Positions 17,594 through 26,617 of a DNA stretch of 64,000 nt are shown here, one piece after another (the stretch's first letter is position 1; every line of letters begins with the position of its first letter). Where the stretch lies: positions 1 through 64,000 of the forward strand of contig DAIDAC010000002.1 in NCBI GenBank assembly GCA_027310825.1. Direction: 5' to 3'. The translations under genes were made by a program, and so were the position numbers. Below the pieces are notes generated by a model. The model was not told where the DNA came from and did no database searches. It worked only from the letters and a program-made list of their open reading frames with translations. Origin of the DNA: Candidatus Micrarchaeaceae archaeon. GTDB taxonomy: Archaea; Micrarchaeota; Micrarchaeia; Micrarchaeales; Micrarchaeaceae.

Positions 17594-18148
17594 TTAGCAG
17601 CCCAGCGCTGCTGCGTTGGCTAGCGCAGCCTGTGCAGTGCCTCCTCCAATCAGACTGAATATGTACGGAGCAAGCAGTGCAATTATGACTCCTATCACTC
17701 CTCCCATTATCATTCCCATCGCATATCCTTGAAGCGTTCCCTTTGTCTGGCCAGGCATGATGTGAGAAGCTGCGTATATCGCGCCGCCTAGCAGCATAAG
17801 AAGGATTCCGATGACAAATATGGCTGTTGTGACTGTAGTGTATGTAGTGTACAAACTGCATATCACTGCATTTCCTGTGCTGGAAGATGCGCCGCCTCCA
17901 CTGCTCGGAGCTGCTGTTGTGCACACTCCTATGTCTCCCGGTGCACAGTTCCAGCAGCTTGAAGAGCCGGTCGCTGCACCGTCGTCTTGCCATTGGCCTG
18001 CGCCGTTTGTAAGTATGCACTGCACTCCGCTAAGCCATCCTGACGGGCATGCGCCTTGATTCGGTTCACACGGGCTTGCTGTTGCGATGTTGGTAAGCTG
18101 CATCAAAGGCACAAGAAGGAGCAAAATGTAAACTATCCTATAATTCAT
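17594..18148 (-). CDS. VirB2/TrbC-like two-helix pilin subunit with Cys-rich N-terminal extension (184 aa)
   Basis: A signal peptide (about residues 5-24) precedes a small Cys-rich exported region with about seven cysteines, then the pilin module. In the module, C97 leads into helix 1 (to about 124), followed by the short loop GGAIYAASHIMPGQTKG, helix 2 (about 141-166), and a final C184 as the last residue. The positively charged loop should face the cytoplasm and both ends the outside, the topology known for VirB2/TrbC/TraA pilins and archaeal CedA1-type pilins. It is transcribed divergently from the four-module gene, sharing a 163-bp promoter region. Confidence 0.7.
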   Translation of the reverse strand: MNYRIVYILLLLVPLMQLTNIATASPCEPNQGACPSGWLSGVQCILTNGAGQWQDDGAATGSSSCWNCAPGDIGVCTTAAPSSGGGASSSTGNAVICSLYTTYTTVTTAIFVIGILLMLLGGAIYAASHIMPGQTKGTLQGYAMGMIMGGVIGVIIALLAPYIFSLIGGGTAQAALANAAALGC

Positions 18149-18248
18149 CAGACCGCCGGCTATTTATTGCAAAGGACAAGCCAATTATTTAATGCTTTCT
18201 TATGCCTCTCGCACCGCCGATAAGCCATAGCAGCAGTGTACGCAAAGA

Positions 18249-18258
18249 TTTAAATATT
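18249..18258 (+). promoter_or_regulatory. TATA box of the tetra-pilin gene
   Basis: TTTAAATATT lies about 55-60 nt upstream of the ATG at 18312, allowing a leader of about 30 nt. A GGGTGAG at 18285-18291 is rather far from the ATG to act as its ribosome site. Confidence 0.45.
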
Positions 18259-18311
18259 AGGTTCAAGAAACGACTATTGCTCGTGGGTGAGCTACACTCG
18301 GTGTATAAAGC

Positions 18312-20210
18312 ATGCGCGACTACGCAAATGGAAGGCTACTGATACTGCTAGTGCCTATGCTTCTTGCAGTTCTTACTGGAATAACGCATTCCCAGCTTGC
18401 GGTGACAGGATCGCCTGGACCCGGCACTGTGGCTGACGGCACGGCTGTAACCTTTTCAATCTCTGGAGCATCACCAGGCACTGCCAACGTATACGTCAAC
18501 TTCCAGGGACAGGCGTCCATCAACGGCGCAATTCCATATGCATCATATGGCCCGCCACCAACATATACACAATATCCCTGCACTGCGACAATAGCTTCCG
18601 GCCAGTCGACAGGGCAGGCAACTTGCACGCTTGGCAATGAGGGTTTTGGATATCCAGTCACTTTTGATTATGCTGCGGTTGAAGGCAGCGGCTCTTCGCA
18701 GCAGGTTAGTGGCTGGCTTCCATACACAATCAACCCTGGAGCGACAAACCCAGTTCTCGAGGTCAACGGCGTTACCACTCTAATGACAATAAACAACAAT
18801 GCAGTAATGGGGTTCAACGTCTTTACATCAGGGCCAGATCCAATAATAGTAATATTCTCTTCTACACCAAACCAATTTGTATCTCCACGCGTGGTGGTCG
18901 CTGTTTGCAACGGAAATGCCGACTCAACAGGCAACTTTGCATGCACTACAAGCTTCGAATGGAGCACATCCGGACTGCCAAGCACATTCTATGCGCTTGC
19001 TGCCGACGATTCTTCAGGGCTTTACAGCAATCCTGTAGTCGTTTCTGTCAACGGAGCAGGCAGCACCTATCAAGGAATATGCTCGCTCTATTTCGCCGTC
19101 ACTACAGTAATATACATACTCGCGATAATGCTGCTACTTTTGGGAGGAACAATCTACGCAGGATCGCAGGTAATTCCTGGGCAGACACGCGGCCAAATGC
19201 AGGGCTACGCATTCGGATTTGTCCTCGCAGGAGTTATAGCCCTGATATTCGCAGGAGTATCGCCATTCATATTCCAGACATTAACTGGCAACACAGCCAG
19301 CAGCATAACCGGCCAATGCAACAGCGGAGGCATATTCAACGGCGCTACTGGTGGAGGAGTGCTGGCTCCAATCTGCAACATCTATTCTGTAGTCAGCATA
19401 GACGTATTCATACTTGCAATCGCGCTCATGATTCTCGGAGGTACAGTCTACGCCGGGTCGCAGATACTTCCAGGACAGACAAAGGGCCAACTGCAAGGTT
19501 ATGCATTCGCTCTGTTCTTGGGAGGAATAATCGCGCTCATAATTTCGCAGCTCGCTCCATTCATAATAAGCCTTGTGGCAAATCTTCCAGCAGGAGGAAT
19601 TTCTGCAGCATGCAGCAACGGTGTCACAGTATCATCTAGCAGCGTATACACCGCGATATGCAACATCTACACCGCAGTAACAACCATCGTCTACATACTT
19701 GCGCTCGCACTGCTGCTTTTGGGAGGAACCCTCTACGCCGGTGCAAACGTGCTTCCAAGCCAGACCCGCGGAGTCGTTCAGGGCTACGCATTCGGATTCA
19801 TACTCGGAGGACTTGGCGGAATAATAATCGCAAGCATAGCGCCTTACGTCTTGTCGCTTGTCACTCCTGCTGGAGCGCCAGCAATAAGCACTGTGTGCTC
19901 TGCCAACTACAACCCAACATCGGGATCAACATCGCCGGCTTTGCAGGCGATATGCCAAGTGTATTCAATACTCAACTCAGTAGTGTTCGTTCTTGCCCTC
20001 GCCCTAATGATAATAGGCGGCGCGCTCTACGCCGGAGCAAACGTGCTCCCAGGACAGACCCGCGGAGTGGTCCAGGGTTATGCAATGGGGCTTGTGCTCG
20101 GAGGGCTTGTCGGCGCGCTGATTGTGCTGATAGCTCCGTGGATACTGCAGACGATAATAGGCAGCAGCACATTCCAGACGGCGCTGTCTAGCTGCGCAAT
20201 CGTCTACTGA
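18312..20210 (+). CDS. Secreted protein with four tandem VirB2/TrbC-like pilin modules (632 aa)
   Basis: A signal peptide (about residues 8-28) leads into about 225 beta-rich exported residues (Ig-like). Four consecutive pilin modules follow, bounded by cysteines at 257/336, 355/434, 450/529 and 548/628, an almost constant 79-80-residue spacing. Each repeats the same plan: Cys, hydrophobic helix ending LGGxxYAG, loop PGQT(K/R)GxxQGYA (PSQTRG in module 3), second helix ending APxI. The inter-module linkers are short and Ser/Gly/Thr-rich. This looks like a covalently linked run of pilin subunits, or a membrane anchor with eight helices. Modules 3 and 4 are the most alike. It heads a series of pilin-module genes on the plus strand. 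Confidence 0.75.
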   Translation: MRDYANGRLLILLVPMLLAVLTGITHSQLAVTGSPGPGTVADGTAVTFSISGASPGTANVYVNFQGQASINGAIPYASYGPPPTYTQYPCTATIASGQSTGQATCTLGNEGFGYPVTFDYAAVEGSGSSQQVSGWLPYTINPGATNPVLEVNGVTTLMTINNNAVMGFNVFTSGPDPIIVIFSSTPNQFVSPRVVVAVCNGNADSTGNFACTTSFEWSTSGLPSTFYALAADDSSGLYSNPVVVSVNGAGSTYQGICSLYFAVTTVIYILAIMLLLLGGTIYAGSQVIPGQTRGQMQGYAFGFVLAGVIALIFAGVSPFIFQTLTGNTASSITGQCNSGGIFNGATGGGVLAPICNIYSVVSIDVFILAIALMILGGTVYAGSQILPGQTKGQLQGYAFALFLGGIIALIISQLAPFIISLVANLPAGGISAACSNGVTVSSSSVYTAICNIYTAVTTIVYILALALLLLGGTLYAGANVLPSQTRGVVQGYAFGFILGGLGGIIIASIAPYVLSLVTPAGAPAISTVCSANYNPTSGSTSPALQAICQVYSILNSVVFVLALALMIIGGALYAGANVLPGQTRGVVQGYAMGLVLGGLVGALIVLIAPWILQTIIGSSTFQTALSSCAIVY

Positions 20211-20232
20211 GCAGGCACACGCAGCGCACGCG

Positions 20233-20245
20233 ATATATATTTATA
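20233..20245 (+). promoter_or_regulatory. TATA box
   Basis: atatatatttata is centred about 46 nt upstream of the ATG at 20285, which is preceded by GAGGAG. It suggests that the ectodomain-pilin genes at 20.3-25.2 kb start from their own promoter. Confidence 0.5.
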
Positions 20246-20284
20246 GCACGATAGCACATAGCAATCTAATCGTGCAGTGAGGAG

Positions 20285-21715
20285 ATGGTTGGTGTTCATT
20301 TGTCGTCTAATCGCATGTTCATACGGATCCTTGTTCTTGTAATCACTCTGCTCCCCATCGCATCTTATTATGCTAGCGCAACTTCAACATCTTCGGGCAC
20401 CACGTCGGCAGCAGGGCCAACCCTTCTTCCTCCCGGGGCATCGGTGCCGATAAATGTCTTTGGCGTTCCCGAAGGCAATCCATCCGGAAGCGCATGCCCT
20501 GGCAGCAACTTCTGCCTTGCCATAGTTCCTCCGTCGTCGGCAGGAACGCAGTCGTGTCCGAGCGCCTCTATATTATCTACGCTTCCGACATGCAGCGCTT
20601 CGAACGCAGGCCAGACATGCATTGCTCCGAATTCGTGGGCGGTTCCTAAGTGCAGCTCCGCAATTTCCGGATATCCTAACGGCTACTGCGCCGCCCAATT
20701 TTTCACAGGCAACTATCTTTCAGGACAGAACTATGATTACAATGCATGCGGCTACTACGGCACAGGTGGCAGCTATGCATCTATGACGTCGATCGGCAAC
20801 CAGGTATTCACGCTCAATGGAATATCTGCGCCAGAGGCCAATTACCAGAGCAACCAAGGCAGCTACCTTCTATACATGTACACAAACCCTGTCCAATTCT
20901 CAGTAGGTGCGGCCCCGCAGATAATAAGCTATGTGGAGCCCTACTTCGCAAGCATAAAAGATCCTGTATACTCGTACATGTGCGAGCCAACCGAAACCTG
21001 CATACTGGAGTTCGCCAACGCGATAACCGGTTGCCTGAACCCTGCGACCACACCACTTCCTACCTGCACAAGCGGCACAGTCGGCCAAGCCTGCAGGGTC
21101 AACGATACTGGAAATCTCTACACTCAGGGCTTTAATTATCCCAACTTCTACCACTACATGCCGTCATACACGCAACAATTGGACAGTGCATACCTCACTC
21201 CGAGCAACACCTACGATATGTGTATGTATGACTACAGCTACAGGTTTGATCCATACCAGTACATTTCCGTAGACACGGGCACCATGGCCATAACGTGCAA
21301 CGCTCTCGGAGGCTGCACAACCAACGGAGCGAATCCGCCTCCACCGCCAGGCCAAGGGCTATGGGGAGTAGAAATACTTCCGTGCAGTTACTGCGGAATC
21401 ACAATCTCGGTAGGAAACTTCGGAGCCGGTGGCAGCATAACCCCATTCCAGAGCAGTGCATGCAACATCTACGGATTCGTGATCCTCATTTTCGGAGGGC
21501 TTGCGCTCGTGCTTCTTCTAACCGGGGCAATACTCTACATGGGGGCAAACACGCTAGGCCCGCACCAGGGAGGCCAGGTCAAGGGATACGCGACTGGATT
21601 GCTTCTTGTCGGCGGAATAGTCGCAGCCATAACAGGAATGGCGATATTCCTTATGTCGCTGACGCTGCAGCTGAGCCCTGTAGGCAGCATTGTTGCGTGC
21701 GCAGTAACTTTGTGA
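20285..21715 (+). CDS. Large exported ectodomain fused to a C-terminal pilin module (476 aa)
   Basis: A signal peptide (about residues 12-36) is followed by about 360 exported residues rich in Cys, Tyr, Pro, Ser and Asn, a disulfide-stabilised domain I cannot assign to a family. The final 84 residues are one pilin module. A Cys 79 residues before a second Cys brackets two helices separated by the loop ANTLGPHQGGQVKGYA. The loop keeps KGYA but replaces the usual PGQTKG with GPHQGGQ, the most divergent of the set. It could be a minor or tip subunit that displays an adhesin on a filament, or simply a membrane-anchored partner. The next gene starts 5 nt later. Confidence 0.65.
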   Translation: MVGVHLSSNRMFIRILVLVITLLPIASYYASATSTSSGTTSAAGPTLLPPGASVPINVFGVPEGNPSGSACPGSNFCLAIVPPSSAGTQSCPSASILSTLPTCSASNAGQTCIAPNSWAVPKCSSAISGYPNGYCAAQFFTGNYLSGQNYDYNACGYYGTGGSYASMTSIGNQVFTLNGISAPEANYQSNQGSYLLYMYTNPVQFSVGAAPQIISYVEPYFASIKDPVYSYMCEPTETCILEFANAITGCLNPATTPLPTCTSGTVGQACRVNDTGNLYTQGFNYPNFYHYMPSYTQQLDSAYLTPSNTYDMCMYDYSYRFDPYQYISVDTGTMAITCNALGGCTTNGANPPPPPGQGLWGVEILPCSYCGITISVGNFGAGGSITPFQSSACNIYGFVILIFGGLALVLLLTGAILYMGANTLGPHQGGQVKGYATGLLLVGGIVAAITGMAIFLMSLTLQLSPVGSIVACAVTL

Positions 21716-21719
21716 TATC

Positions 21720-23138
21720 ATGAATTACACATTTACAAAAATATTTTTTGCATTCGTTTTTGCAGCAATGCTTCTGCACACAGCAGGCGCATCGTCAACT
21801 GCGCCGATCGTCACATTCAATGCAGTCATGCCATACGGTTCAACTAACGCGATCTGGGTCGTTCCTTCGCCGTCTTCAGACGGCTCCAATGTGGTCATCG
21901 ACGGATTCACGTACAACAGCGCAATGTCTGGCAGCACATTCTATGACGCATATCAACTGAGCCCAGGCCAGCACTCTGTCACCGGCTGCGACACAACATC
22001 AAGCACTTGCAATGGACCTATCACGCTATACGTAAACCAGCAAGGTGCAACTATAATCGTCGACAACCCGGTAATACTTCCAGGCACATACGACCACTTC
22101 GAGAACACTCCTTTCTGGGGCTTTTCAACAAGCTACACTGTATGGTGGAGCAACACCCCTAACTCGTGCCTTCCAAGCGTAGGCCCATGCCCTCAGAACG
22201 GAGCTAACTGCGAGCTCTTCAATTCGCAGTATCCGATCCAGGGTTCGTGCAGCATCTTTGGCATCAACCCTCAATGCGCATTCAACGGAGTCACAAACCC
22301 GCAGAATGAAGTTCCAGGCAACACATATGCACTGTGCATGTCTATGGACGGCGGAGCAGGATTCATAGCAAACACCTACACAGTTTCGACGACAGCGATC
22401 GGAAGTTCGCCGCTCTCGATAAACTCTGACAGCGGACTGATCATAGCAAAAGGGGCGAGCTTCACCACCAATCTCATCAGCGCTGATTCGCAGGACAACT
22501 ACCCAACAATGTTCTTCGAATTTGCAAACGGAGGCTACGACAATGGATATTCATGCGTTGACCCGACGACGCTTTCGCAGTCCGGATACAGCACCTGCGA
22601 CTCGCCGAATTCGATAACAACTACACAGTGTTTGCTCACCGCTCCGACTACATCCGGAACCCAGGCGACTCCGAACATACAATTATCGACGACAAATCTC
22701 GGCCCTGGAACATACATGCTCTGCGGCTACGAGCTCGGCACCAATCCTGTAGACGGAGGGCCTTACCCGACATTGTCCACAGCGTCTGCATTCACAGTCA
22801 AGTGCCTAACGAACCCGTGCGTCAACAATGGGCAGAGCCCGCCTGTCGCTACAAACGCAATCGACTACTGGTCGTGCGCCGGCTATGGAGATGCAACCAT
22901 TTTCATGCTTGTACTGGGCTTAGTCGTTTTTGTCCTCGGCGGAGCGCTGTTCGCAGGCTCAACTCTTCTGCCCGGGCAGACAAAAGGGGTAGCACAGGGC
23001 TACGCAATCGGATTGATAATTGCAGGAGTTGCGTCGTTCGCCCTAGCGGTAATAGCAATATGGGTGTTCACGGCAGTCAGCGGAGTGTCGATAGGGAGCA
23101 TACTCACAGGAACGCAATGCACACCGACGTTCACATAA
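21720..23138 (+). CDS. Large exported ectodomain fused to a C-terminal pilin module (472 aa)
   Basis: Same plan as its neighbours: signal peptide (about residues 7-25, ending TAGAS), about 355 residues of Cys-containing exported sequence of unknown fold, then a pilin module. The module's two cysteines are 81 residues apart, with helix 1 ending VLGGALFAGS, the loop LLPGQTKGVAQGYA, and helix 2. The ectodomain differs in sequence from those encoded before and after it, although all share Pro/Ser/Thr/Asn-rich composition and paired cysteines. It sits in a tight series (5 nt after one gene, 15-42 nt before the next), so co-expression is very likely. Confidence 0.65.
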   Translation: MNYTFTKIFFAFVFAAMLLHTAGASSTAPIVTFNAVMPYGSTNAIWVVPSPSSDGSNVVIDGFTYNSAMSGSTFYDAYQLSPGQHSVTGCDTTSSTCNGPITLYVNQQGATIIVDNPVILPGTYDHFENTPFWGFSTSYTVWWSNTPNSCLPSVGPCPQNGANCELFNSQYPIQGSCSIFGINPQCAFNGVTNPQNEVPGNTYALCMSMDGGAGFIANTYTVSTTAIGSSPLSINSDSGLIIAKGASFTTNLISADSQDNYPTMFFEFANGGYDNGYSCVDPTTLSQSGYSTCDSPNSITTTQCLLTAPTTSGTQATPNIQLSTTNLGPGTYMLCGYELGTNPVDGGPYPTLSTASAFTVKCLTNPCVNNGQSPPVATNAIDYWSCAGYGDATIFMLVLGLVVFVLGGALFAGSTLLPGQTKGVAQGYAIGLIIAGVASFALAVIAIWVFTAVSGVSIGSILTGTQCTPTFT

Positions 23139-23180
23139 GATTGATGATTTAATATGTTGCAACAAAACTGTGATATTGAG

Positions 23181-25187
23181 ATGAAGACAAACAAGGCATC
23201 GATATTTGCAGCCGCAGCAATGTTCGCCCTAGTTGCAATCGCAGTGCTTAGTATCGGCGTCAACATCGCAGGCGCGCAATATCCATACGGAGAGATAACC
23301 GCTTCGCCAGCAGAGATACTTCCTGGTGCTTCTGTGCAGGTGAACATGTCGTTCCCAAACCTTCAGCCATACTACGGTTGCAACTATGATTACTTCATGA
23401 TCAACCTGGCTGGGCCAGGGCAGGCATGTCCAGCTACTTCAAACTACCTTTACTACTGCGACGTGAAACAAACCGGCGGGCTCAACCAAGGAACTGTTCC
23501 GCCATTCGCATGTTCGTTCCCGACAACTTTTGTATACAATAATATCAACACCAAAACTGGCGGCGTGGCCAGCACATGGGTGATCAGCGGGCCAACATCG
23601 GGCTTCTCTCAATTCATGTACTACACAAACCACACGCTTCTTCAAGGAACATACACTCTATGCGCTTCTGTTGCAGAAGGATGCTTCAGCGGTTTCTACT
23701 ATTCTTACTATACATACAGCATAGGCAATGTGCCTATACAGGTGACAAACTACGATCCGCAGGGGCCAAGCTACGGAGTATCCGTTATAGCGTTCGGCTC
23801 AAACCCAACGTTAGCGATAATGGCTGCAAACCTGATAACAAACAGTCCGTACATCAACTACTACAACGCTACGGGCGATTACAATCCAAAAACCCAGATA
23901 GCCCCAGACCTAAACTGCGGCAGCAACGGAGGCCAATGCTTCATAGAAATTGGCGGTGGATCTTCTCAACAGGGATGCGTGTCGCCGATAAACAGCATCG
24001 GCGCAGTGCAGCTCCCCAACTGCGCCAGCTCCGGCCCTGTGACAACGCCATGCCTGTTACCGGGATCTACAAGCATCTATCAGTATAGCGCTCCGCTTCC
24101 ATCAGGATTAACTGGATCTTACTTCATGTGCGCCTACGACTACAATAGCCCAATAGTCTATCCTAACTCTTACAACCAAGAGTCAAGCCCGACAGAGCTG
24201 TCGACTTATCCACCTACTGCGCCAACGCTCCCGGGGGTGGCTGCACCTTTCTATGCTGCTGTAACTATGCAGTGCACAAGCGGCTCATGCACATCTGGCC
24301 CAAGCTTCCAAGCTCCTCAATCACGCGGAGCAGGAGGCAACCTCAACGGAGTAGGTCTTGTGTCTCTGAATCCGCCCGAAATAGGCCCAGGGCAGAATTC
24401 GATAGTCGACTTCAAGTCAGAGTTCATAAGCCCAGGCACAACGATCTCGCTTTACACTATTCCATTGCCGCCGACTGCGAAAGGATACCCCGCATACATA
24501 TCGCAGTGCACAGCGGCATCACTCAGCACATCAATGCCGGTTTGCAACGGCAAAAACTCCAACGGAAACGGCTGCTATGATGTCTTCGACGTGCAGCCAG
24601 GCGGCTCTGGCAACATAAACTGCGCTAACGACGCATCGCAGCCAAACCCGCCGGCAGGTGACAGCTGCACATGCCAAAACATTCCTATCGGAAGCACGCA
24701 GTTCACCGCAGGGGCACTTTGCGACATCAACAGCGCGAACGCAGAAACAACACAGACAATATCGACTACACCTGGCAACTATCTGGAATGCGGAGTTTAC
24801 ACACAACCGTTCCAGGTTCCGCAGATCGCAGCGCTCCAGCTTCTAACCGTTATCCCGAATCCGGTGGCAAACGGCGGACAAAGCCCTAATGTAGGGGTTG
24901 CGAACACGCTTCCATTGCAGGGAGAACTGTGCACAGTTTACCAGACAGTCATACCTGTTCTAATCATACTTGCGATCGCACTGCTTGTCATGGGAGGAGC
25001 GATATACTCTGCATCAAGCATATTCACAAGCCAGATCAGAGGCACGCTCCGTGGCTACGCCGTCGGAATGATACTGGGGGGCGCGGTAGGTCTGATTGTA
25101 ACTGCTATAATGTTCTACGTACTTTCTGTCACTACTGGCAACACAATTGCAGCAATAGTCGCGAACGTCAACATGGTATGCCCATGA
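23181..25187 (+). CDS. Large exported ectodomain fused to a C-terminal pilin module (about 668 aa)
   Basis: The start at 23181 (MKTNKAS) gives a clean signal peptide ending NIAGAQ; an upstream in-frame ATG at 23154 would add nine unlikely residues. About 560 exported residues with many cysteines and Gly/Pro/Tyr/Ser-rich stretches are followed by a pilin module. Its cysteines are 83 residues apart and its loop is SIFTSQIRGTLRGYA, so PGQTKG is changed to TSQIRG and QGYA to RGYA. It is the largest of three ectodomain-pilin fusions in a row and ends just before the promoter of a single pilin gene. Confidence 0.65.
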   Translation: MKTNKASIFAAAAMFALVAIAVLSIGVNIAGAQYPYGEITASPAEILPGASVQVNMSFPNLQPYYGCNYDYFMINLAGPGQACPATSNYLYYCDVKQTGGLNQGTVPPFACSFPTTFVYNNINTKTGGVASTWVISGPTSGFSQFMYYTNHTLLQGTYTLCASVAEGCFSGFYYSYYTYSIGNVPIQVTNYDPQGPSYGVSVIAFGSNPTLAIMAANLITNSPYINYYNATGDYNPKTQIAPDLNCGSNGGQCFIEIGGGSSQQGCVSPINSIGAVQLPNCASSGPVTTPCLLPGSTSIYQYSAPLPSGLTGSYFMCAYDYNSPIVYPNSYNQESSPTELSTYPPTAPTLPGVAAPFYAAVTMQCTSGSCTSGPSFQAPQSRGAGGNLNGVGLVSLNPPEIGPGQNSIVDFKSEFISPGTTISLYTIPLPPTAKGYPAYISQCTAASLSTSMPVCNGKNSNGNGCYDVFDVQPGGSGNINCANDASQPNPPAGDSCTCQNIPIGSTQFTAGALCDINSANAETTQTISTTPGNYLECGVYTQPFQVPQIAALQLLTVIPNPVANGGQSPNVGVANTLPLQGELCTVYQTVIPVLIILAIALLVMGGAIYSASSIFTSQIRGTLRGYAVGMILGGAVGLIVTAIMFYVLSVTTGNTIAAIVANVNMVCP

Positions 25188-25220
25188 CGTAAATACAGTG
25201 CGAAGATGTAGCATGGAAAG

Positions 25221-25232
25221 GTATATAAATAT
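25221..25232 (+). promoter_or_regulatory. TATA box of a single pilin gene
   Basis: gtatataaatat lies about 47 nt upstream of the ATG at 25273. It falls inside a longer open frame that begins at 25198, so that upstream start cannot be on this transcript. It sets the pilin gene apart as its own transcription unit. Confidence 0.6.
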
Positions 25233-25272
25233 AAACAATCGAAGCAATTCAGGCGAAAGAATAAGTGATAAA

Positions 25273-25686
25273 ATGAATAACCTAAAGTCCAGGCTTAATG
25301 GTCTAGTAGGCATGCAGAACATCTACAGATTGATTCTGTCGGTGATAATGCTGTCAGGAATGCTAGGCATGGCCCCAGCCGCACAGTCTGCGTCAAACGT
25401 TGGCAACTCAGTAACCTGCCAATTGTTCAGCGTATATACGACGGTGCAAACGGCGATATTCGTAATCGGAATCCTTCTGATGATTCTGGGAGGCGCGCTA
25501 TACGCGGCTTCGCACGTAATGCCAGGTCAGAGCAAGGGTACTATGCAGGGATACGCAATGGGAATGATAATGGGAGGCATAATCGGAGTCATAATAGCGA
25601 TTCTGTCGCCTTACATATTCGGCCTCATCGGCGGACAGACTGCGCAGAACGCGCTCTCGAACGCAGCGTCGACAACCTGCCCATAA
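25273..25686 (+). CDS. VirB2/TrbC-like two-helix pilin, minimal form (137 aa)
   Basis: The most compact pilin: a signal peptide (about residues 18-40, ending AAQSA), then C49, helix 1 ending LGGALYAAS, loop HVMPGQSKGTMQGYA, helix 2 (GMIMGGIIGVIIAI and on to about 119), and C136 next to the last residue. Module sequence is very close to those of the 17.6-kb and 56.9-kb pilins (shared GMIMGG and GVIIA blocks), so these three are recent paralogues. Its own TATA box and a strong downstream terminator suggest high independent expression, as expected for a major filament subunit. Confidence 0.75.
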   Translation: MNNLKSRLNGLVGMQNIYRLILSVIMLSGMLGMAPAAQSASNVGNSVTCQLFSVYTTVQTAIFVIGILLMILGGALYAASHVMPGQSKGTMQGYAMGMIMGGIIGVIIAILSPYIFGLIGGQTAQNALSNAASTTCP

Positions 25687-25704
25687 AGCTATTTGATTAA
25701 TTTC

Positions 25705-25742
25705 GCGCAGCCTGGTGCTGCGCACCTCTTTCTTTTTGTTTT
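25705..25742 (+). terminator. Hairpin plus T tract after the single pilin gene
   Basis: A perfect 7-bp GC-rich stem (GCGCAGC 25705-25711 with GCTGCGC 25717-25723, loop CTGGT) is followed by T-rich sequence (ctttctttttgttttt). It closes the monocistronic pilin unit. Confidence 0.7.
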
Positions 25743-25819
25743 TAATGTTTAGTTAGCCGTGCTTCGCCACAGAAAGGAATATAAAAAGGAGCAATCAATC
25801 ATACTTCATCGGTGCGAAC

Positions 25820-26551
25820 ATGGCAGGGCTTCTGAATTACTCCATTGAGACATACGCAAAGCACATACCTTTGATTTTGCTGTTCTCGATATCATTCGTA
25901 ATCGCAATACTGATCCCTATTTTCGCAGCGTTTCCGACTTACAGCGACCTCGGGGGCATATTCCTGAGATCAGCGTCGATATTGCAGAACCTCGACATAT
26001 TGTCAACTGCAGTGATCGCATTCTCCGTTCTGTTCTCGCTCTTGTTCCTCAGCTTCGCCATAGTGGCGATCAACGTGATAGTCAAGCACAGCAGGACGCA
26101 CACAAAAATAACAAAAGAGGTGCTCCGCGGGCTGGAAAACTACACAGGAAGCGTGTTCACTGTTCTTCTGCTATTCACCATTATAGTAATAGCTGTGTCT
26201 TTCCTATGCTACAACTACGGAATAACCTCGACGCTTAGCTCGCTCATCGGCTTTTTAATCTCGCCGCTTTTCTTCTACGCACCGGCATCGATTGTCGTCG
26301 ACGAGAAGGGCGTATTTCGATCGATGAAGCAGAGCGCGCAGTATTTCTTCAAGAGGCTCGACTATGCAGCCATCTGGTTCGTCATCGCAATAGCGCTCAT
26401 GACAATCTTCGACGTACTGTTCATAGCAGTGGGAGGAACAGCACTTTCAGGATACATTCTTCTTGTCTTCAACGCCCTCTTCATAATGCCATTCCTTGTC
26501 GTTCTGCAGAGCCAGGCCTATATGGGCAGATTCTCTCTTCTAAAGGGCTGA
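25820..26551 (+). CDS. Six-helix membrane protein of unknown function (243 aa)
   Basis: No signal peptide, but about six hydrophobic helices with short loops and a basic central loop (residues 92-110). The overall pattern, including the amphipathic VDEKGVFRSMKQSAQYF segment before the last helix pair, resembles the broad archaeal family of DUF4013/GlpQ-membrane-domain-like proteins, known only as membrane proteins. It has its own TATA (about 25779-25788) and a GGTGCG site. It sits between the pilin and the VirB6-like series and could help insert or assemble them, but nothing proves that. Confidence 0.6.
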   Translation: MAGLLNYSIETYAKHIPLILLFSISFVIAILIPIFAAFPTYSDLGGIFLRSASILQNLDILSTAVIAFSVLFSLLFLSFAIVAINVIVKHSRTHTKITKEVLRGLENYTGSVFTVLLLFTIIVIAVSFLCYNYGITSTLSSLIGFLISPLFFYAPASIVVDEKGVFRSMKQSAQYFFKRLDYAAIWFVIAIALMTIFDVLFIAVGGTALSGYILLVFNALFIMPFLVVLQSQAYMGRFSLLKG

Positions 26552-26580
26552 AAAATCCTTTTTCGAAGGACATAATCACC

Positions 26581-26590
26581 TTTAAATATC
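26581..26590 (+). promoter_or_regulatory. TATA box of the VirB6/CedA-like operon
   Basis: tttaaatatc is centred about 32 nt upstream of the ATG at 26618. From here six genes run to 34232 with gaps of under 25 nt or overlaps, so this is probably the promoter of an operon of about 7.6 kb. Confidence 0.6.
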
Positions 26591-26617
26591 TAGATGTAAA
26601 AGTCTGAAAGGGATAGC

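Noticed and set aside
25198-25272. N-terminal extension of the 25.3-kb pilin
   Set aside because: A TATA box (25221-25232) lies within it, so transcription starts downstream; the ATG at 25273 gives a normal signal peptide.
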